From Roseiarcus sp963794655 (GTDB taxonomy: Bacteria; Pseudomonadota; Alphaproteobacteria; Rhizobiales; Beijerinckiaceae), in the NCBI GenBank assembly GCA_963794655.1, contig CAWCEV010000003.1:186001-250000 (forward strand): 64,000 nucleotides of DNA, given 5' to 3'. Below the pieces are notes generated by a model. It saw only the letters and a program-made list of their open reading frames with translations. It did no database searches and had not been told where the DNA came from. Both the position numbers and the translations under genes were made by a program. Shown here piece after piece: positions 61,157 through 64,000 of the stretch (positions are counted from its first letter, which is position 1; the number at the start of each line of letters is the position of its first letter).

Positions 61157-64000
61157 TCAGGCAGCGGCCGCCGCGGGCCGCTGCGCGCGGTAAAGCGTGA
61201 TGTAAAAAACCGGCAGCACGAGCAGCGTCAGCATCGTGGCGACGAAGAGGCCGCCCATGATCGCGAACGCCATCGGCCCCCAGAACACGGTCGGCGCGAT
61301 CGGGATCAGGCCGAGCACGGTCGAGATCGCGGTCAGCATGATCGGGCGGAAGCGCGAGAGCGTCGCCTCGACCACGGCGTCCCAGATATCGCGCCCCTCC
61401 GCGCGCTCGGTCTCGATCTGGTCGATGAGAATGACCGCGTTGCGGGCGATCATGCCGACCAGCGCGAGGATGCCGAGGATCGCGACGAATCCGAGCGGCC
61501 GGTTCGCGACCAGCAGCGCAAGCACGATGCCGATCAGGCCGAGCGGCACCGTCGCCACCACCAGCGCGACGCGCCCGAAACTATGCAGCTGCGCCATCAG
61601 GAAGAGCAGCATCAGGAACAGCGCCGCGGGCAGGAGCGCGAACACCGAGGCCTGCGACTGCGCGCTCTCCTCGACGGTGCCGCCGGTCGCGATGTGGTAG
61701 CCCGAGGGCAGGCTCAACTCGACCTTCTCGATCGCCGGCTCGAGCGATCGCACCGCGCCTTCCGGCGTCGCGCCATTGTTGACGTCGGCCTGGACGGTCA
61801 GGGTCGGCACGCGGTCGCGCCGCCAGATCAGCGGATATTCCTGGTCGAAGTCGAAGGTGGCGATCTGGCTCAAAGGGACGGTGCGGCCGCCGGGCAGCGG
61901 CAGTTGCAGCGAGCGCAAGGTCGAGAGCGAGACGCGCTGCTCGTCGTTGGCGCGCGCGACGACATTGACGAGATAGATACCGTCGCGGACCTGGGTGATC
62001 GGCGTCCCGCTCATCACCGCGTTCAGCGTGTCGGCCAGCGTCTGCGAGCTCAAGCCCAGGAGCCGCGCTTGGTTCTGGTCGATCTTGACCCGAACCTCGC
62101 GCGAAGGCTCCATCCAGTCGAAGTTGACGAGCCTGAGATTGGCGTTTTCGCCCATCGCCTGGCCGAGCTTGAGCGCGATGGCGCGGACCTCCGACGGGTC
62201 GGGTCCGCTGACCCGATACTGCACCGGCCAGCCGACCGGCGGCCCGAGCTCGAGCGGCGATACGCGGACGACGGCGTTCGGCAATTGCTCGGCGAGCTCC
62301 TTCTCGAGCTTCAAGTGCAGCCGGTCGCGCGCGTGCACATCCTTGGCGATCACGACCGCCTGCGAGAAGAAGTCGTTCGCGAGCTTGACGTCGAGCGGAA
62401 GATAAAAACGGATCGCGCCGCGCCCGACATAGGTGCTCCAGCTTGCGACGTCGGGATCGCCTTTCAGCATCGCGTCCAGCTTGGCGGACGCATCCTCGCT
62501 CGCGTAGATCGAGGCGTTCTGCGGCAGGGTCAGATCGACGGTGAGCTCGGGCCGGTCGGACGCGGGGAAGAACTGCCGCGGTACATAGGGCAGGGCGAGC
62601 AGCGAGGCCGCGAAGCAGGCGAGCGTCACCGCGAGCGTGACCCAGCGCATCCGCATCGCGCCGACCAGGATCGAGCGGAACGTCCGCATGACGAAATTCG
62701 GCTCGGCGGCGACGGCGCCGTCCGGCTTCTTCAGGAGCCAGACCCCGAGCAGCGGCGCGAACAGGACCGCGACGAACCACGAGACGATGAGCGCGATCGT
62801 CACGACCGCGAAGATCGAGAACGTATATTCGCCAGCGGCGCTGCGGGCGAAGCCGATCGGCACGAAGCCGGCGATTGTGACGAAGGTCCCGGTCAGCATC
62901 GGCAGCGCGAGGGTCTTGTAGGCGAAGGAAGCCGCGGCCTCCTTGCTGTCGCCGGCCGCGAGTCGCGTCGTCATCACGTCGATGGTGGTCATGGCGCTGT
63001 CGACCAGCAGGCTCAGCGAGATGATGAGGGCGCCAAGCGAGATGCGCTGGAGGTCGATATGCATCGCCTCCATGATCGGAAACACGATCGCGATGGTGAG
63101 CGGAATGGTGAGCGCGACCACCGAGCCAGGCCTCAAGCCTAGACTGATGATGCTGACCGCCATGATGATCGCGATCGCCTGCCACAGCGACTCCATGAAC
63201 TCGCCGATGGCGGTCTGGACCACGACCGGCTGATCGGAGACCAGCGTCGCGTCGATGCCGAGCGGCAGGTTGGCGACGCTCTCGTCGACCGCTTTCCTCA
63301 CGTTGCGGCCGAGCGTCAGGATGTCGCCGCCGTCGCGCATGGCGATGGCGAGGCCGATCGCCGGCTTGCCGTTGACGCGAAACATCGGCTGCGGCGGATC
63401 GGAATAGGCGCGCCGGACGGTCGCGATGTCGCGCAGCCGAATGAGCCGGCCGTTGGACAGGAAATTGACGTCGAGCAGATCAGCCTCGGAACGGAAGGCG
63501 CCCGAGACACGCAGCGAAATCGTCTCGTCGCCGGTCTGGAGTTCGCCCGAGGGGCTGACCGCGTTCTGGGCGCGCAGCGCCGCGATGAGCGCCGCCCGGT
63601 CGATGCCGAGGCCGGCGAGTTCGGCGACCGAGAACTCGACGAAAATCTGCTCGTTCTGTGCGCCGATGAGCTCGATCTTCGACACGTCCGGAACTTGCAG
63701 GAGGCGCGAGCGGATGTCCTCGACATAGTCGCGCAGCTCGCGATGGGTGAAGCCGTCGGCGGTGAAGCCGTAGATGATCCCGAACGTGTCGCCGAAGTCG
63801 TCGTTGAACCCCGGTCCGACCACGCCGGCCGGCAGCGTCGCACGGATGTCGCCGATGTTCTTGCGCACCTGGTACCAGATGTCCGGCACTTCGGACGGGC
63901 TGGTCGAGCCTTTGAGATTGACGAAAATCGTCGTGAGGCCCGGCGTGGTGTAGCTGCGCAGGAAGTCTAGGCCCCGGGTCTCCTGCAGCTTGCGTTCGAT
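61157..64000 (-). CDS. RND-family efflux pump inner-membrane subunit (partial, 5' end outside window)
   Basis: The frame runs from its stop at 61157 through the right edge (about 948 residues; an internal GTG at 63889 is not the start). The first residues here (TTPGLTTIFVNLKGS) lie in the porter domain near residue 70 of the full protein. Twelve-helix AcrB topology is visible; TM4 reads ISLSLLVDSAMTTIDVMTTR, with one Asp where AcrB has two. NAVILIDQIE and FRPIMLTAISTVLGLIPIA mark the second half. It resembles AcrB/MdtB-type drug exporters more than metal CzcA types. An adaptor gene should follow upstream outside the window. Confidence 0.92.
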   Translation of the reverse strand: MERKLQETRGLDFLRSYTTPGLTTIFVNLKGSTSPSEVPDIWYQVRKNIGDIRATLPAGVVGPGFNDDFGDTFGIIYGFTADGFTHRELRDYVEDIRSRLLQVPDVSKIELIGAQNEQIFVEFSVAELAGLGIDRAALIAALRAQNAVSPSGELQTGDETISLRVSGAFRSEADLLDVNFLSNGRLIRLRDIATVRRAYSDPPQPMFRVNGKPAIGLAIAMRDGGDILTLGRNVRKAVDESVANLPLGIDATLVSDQPVVVQTAIGEFMESLWQAIAIIMAVSIISLGLRPGSVVALTIPLTIAIVFPIMEAMHIDLQRISLGALIISLSLLVDSAMTTIDVMTTRLAAGDSKEAAASFAYKTLALPMLTGTFVTIAGFVPIGFARSAAGEYTFSIFAVVTIALIVSWFVAVLFAPLLGVWLLKKPDGAVAAEPNFVMRTFRSILVGAMRMRWVTLAVTLACFAASLLALPYVPRQFFPASDRPELTVDLTLPQNASIYASEDASAKLDAMLKGDPDVASWSTYVGRGAIRFYLPLDVKLANDFFSQAVVIAKDVHARDRLHLKLEKELAEQLPNAVVRVSPLELGPPVGWPVQYRVSGPDPSEVRAIALKLGQAMGENANLRLVNFDWMEPSREVRVKIDQNQARLLGLSSQTLADTLNAVMSGTPITQVRDGIYLVNVVARANDEQRVSLSTLRSLQLPLPGGRTVPLSQIATFDFDQEYPLIWRRDRVPTLTVQADVNNGATPEGAVRSLEPAIEKVELSLPSGYHIATGGTVEESAQSQASVFALLPAALFLMLLFLMAQLHSFGRVALVVATVPLGLIGIVLALLVANRPLGFVAILGILALVGMIARNAVILIDQIETERAEGRDIWDAVVEATLSRFRPIMLTAISTVLGLIPIAPTVFWGPMAFAIMGGLFVATMLTLLVLPVFYITLYRAQRPAAAAA

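Noticed and set aside
61583..63142. 519-codon plus-strand frame opposite the RND pump
   Set aside because: Antisense shadow of a clear RND gene.

Overview
The window reads as chromosomal DNA from a high-GC Gram-negative alphaproteobacterium, most likely a member of the Hyphomicrobiales. Supporting signs are the NodT-type outer-membrane factor, the NDUFS4-like complex I subunit, bacterial-type AspRS, CCA-encoding tRNAs, PEP-CTERM secreted proteins and many NTG/ATG start-stop overlaps. Species cannot be named from sequence alone. Both edges cut genes: a methyltransferase on the left and an RND pump on the right.

Layout. 1-8.3 kb: a NitT/TauT-type ABC transporter (ATPase and permease, no binding protein) bracketed by two methyltransferases, then envelope proteins (NodT factor, lipoprotein, pore-loop protein), a HesB-type Fe-S protein and a TfoX-N protein. 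8.3-19.7 kb: mostly housekeeping genes (DEAD helicase, class III cyclase, exoribonuclease, crotonase plus CoA-binding protein, two convergent PEP-CTERM proteins, AspRS, tRNA-Pro, complex I subunit, tRNA-Arg), with two copies of a ~140-bp inverted-repeat element. 19.7-34.1 kb: a catabolic regulon with a divergent flavoprotein, a LacI regulator with two operator-like sites, a Gfo/Idh/MocA dehydrogenase, a CoA-transferase, an enoyl-CoA hydratase, a carbohydrate ABC importer and two GMC oxidoreductases. The likely logic is uptake of a sugar-like substrate, several oxidations, then CoA activation and hydration of an acid intermediate. 34.3-38.8 kb: an HlyD / tandem ABC-2 permease / HlyD exporter without an ATPase gene.

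38.9-44.2 kb is accessory DNA of lower GC bounded by inverted copies of a ~165-bp repeat. It carries a SLATT-like two-TM protein, an AT-rich ~112-bp tandem array, and a large two-HTH transposase gene split by an IS630-family element with a clean TA duplication. 44.2-47.4 kb: DUF763, PhoB-like regulator, histidine-rich secreted protein. 47.8-53.3 kb: an Mrp-type cation/proton antiporter operon (E-F-G-B-C-D-D') without a separate MnhA. 53.6-64 kb: a paralogue of the 3.6-kb membrane protein, patatin and GntP permease, LVIVD-repeat protein, Tat-exported Hint protein, an IS110 element between inverted REP sequences, and the RND pump.

Four otherwise intact genes (sugar ABC ATPase, ABC-2 permease, phoB, mnhB) each carry an apparent single extra base in a short homopolymer. 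This pattern suggests residual long-read indels more than true decay. The least explained items are the catabolic cluster, the repeat-bounded SLATT island, and two families of noncoding repeats (21-22-bp arrays in convergent gaps, and the 112-bp array).
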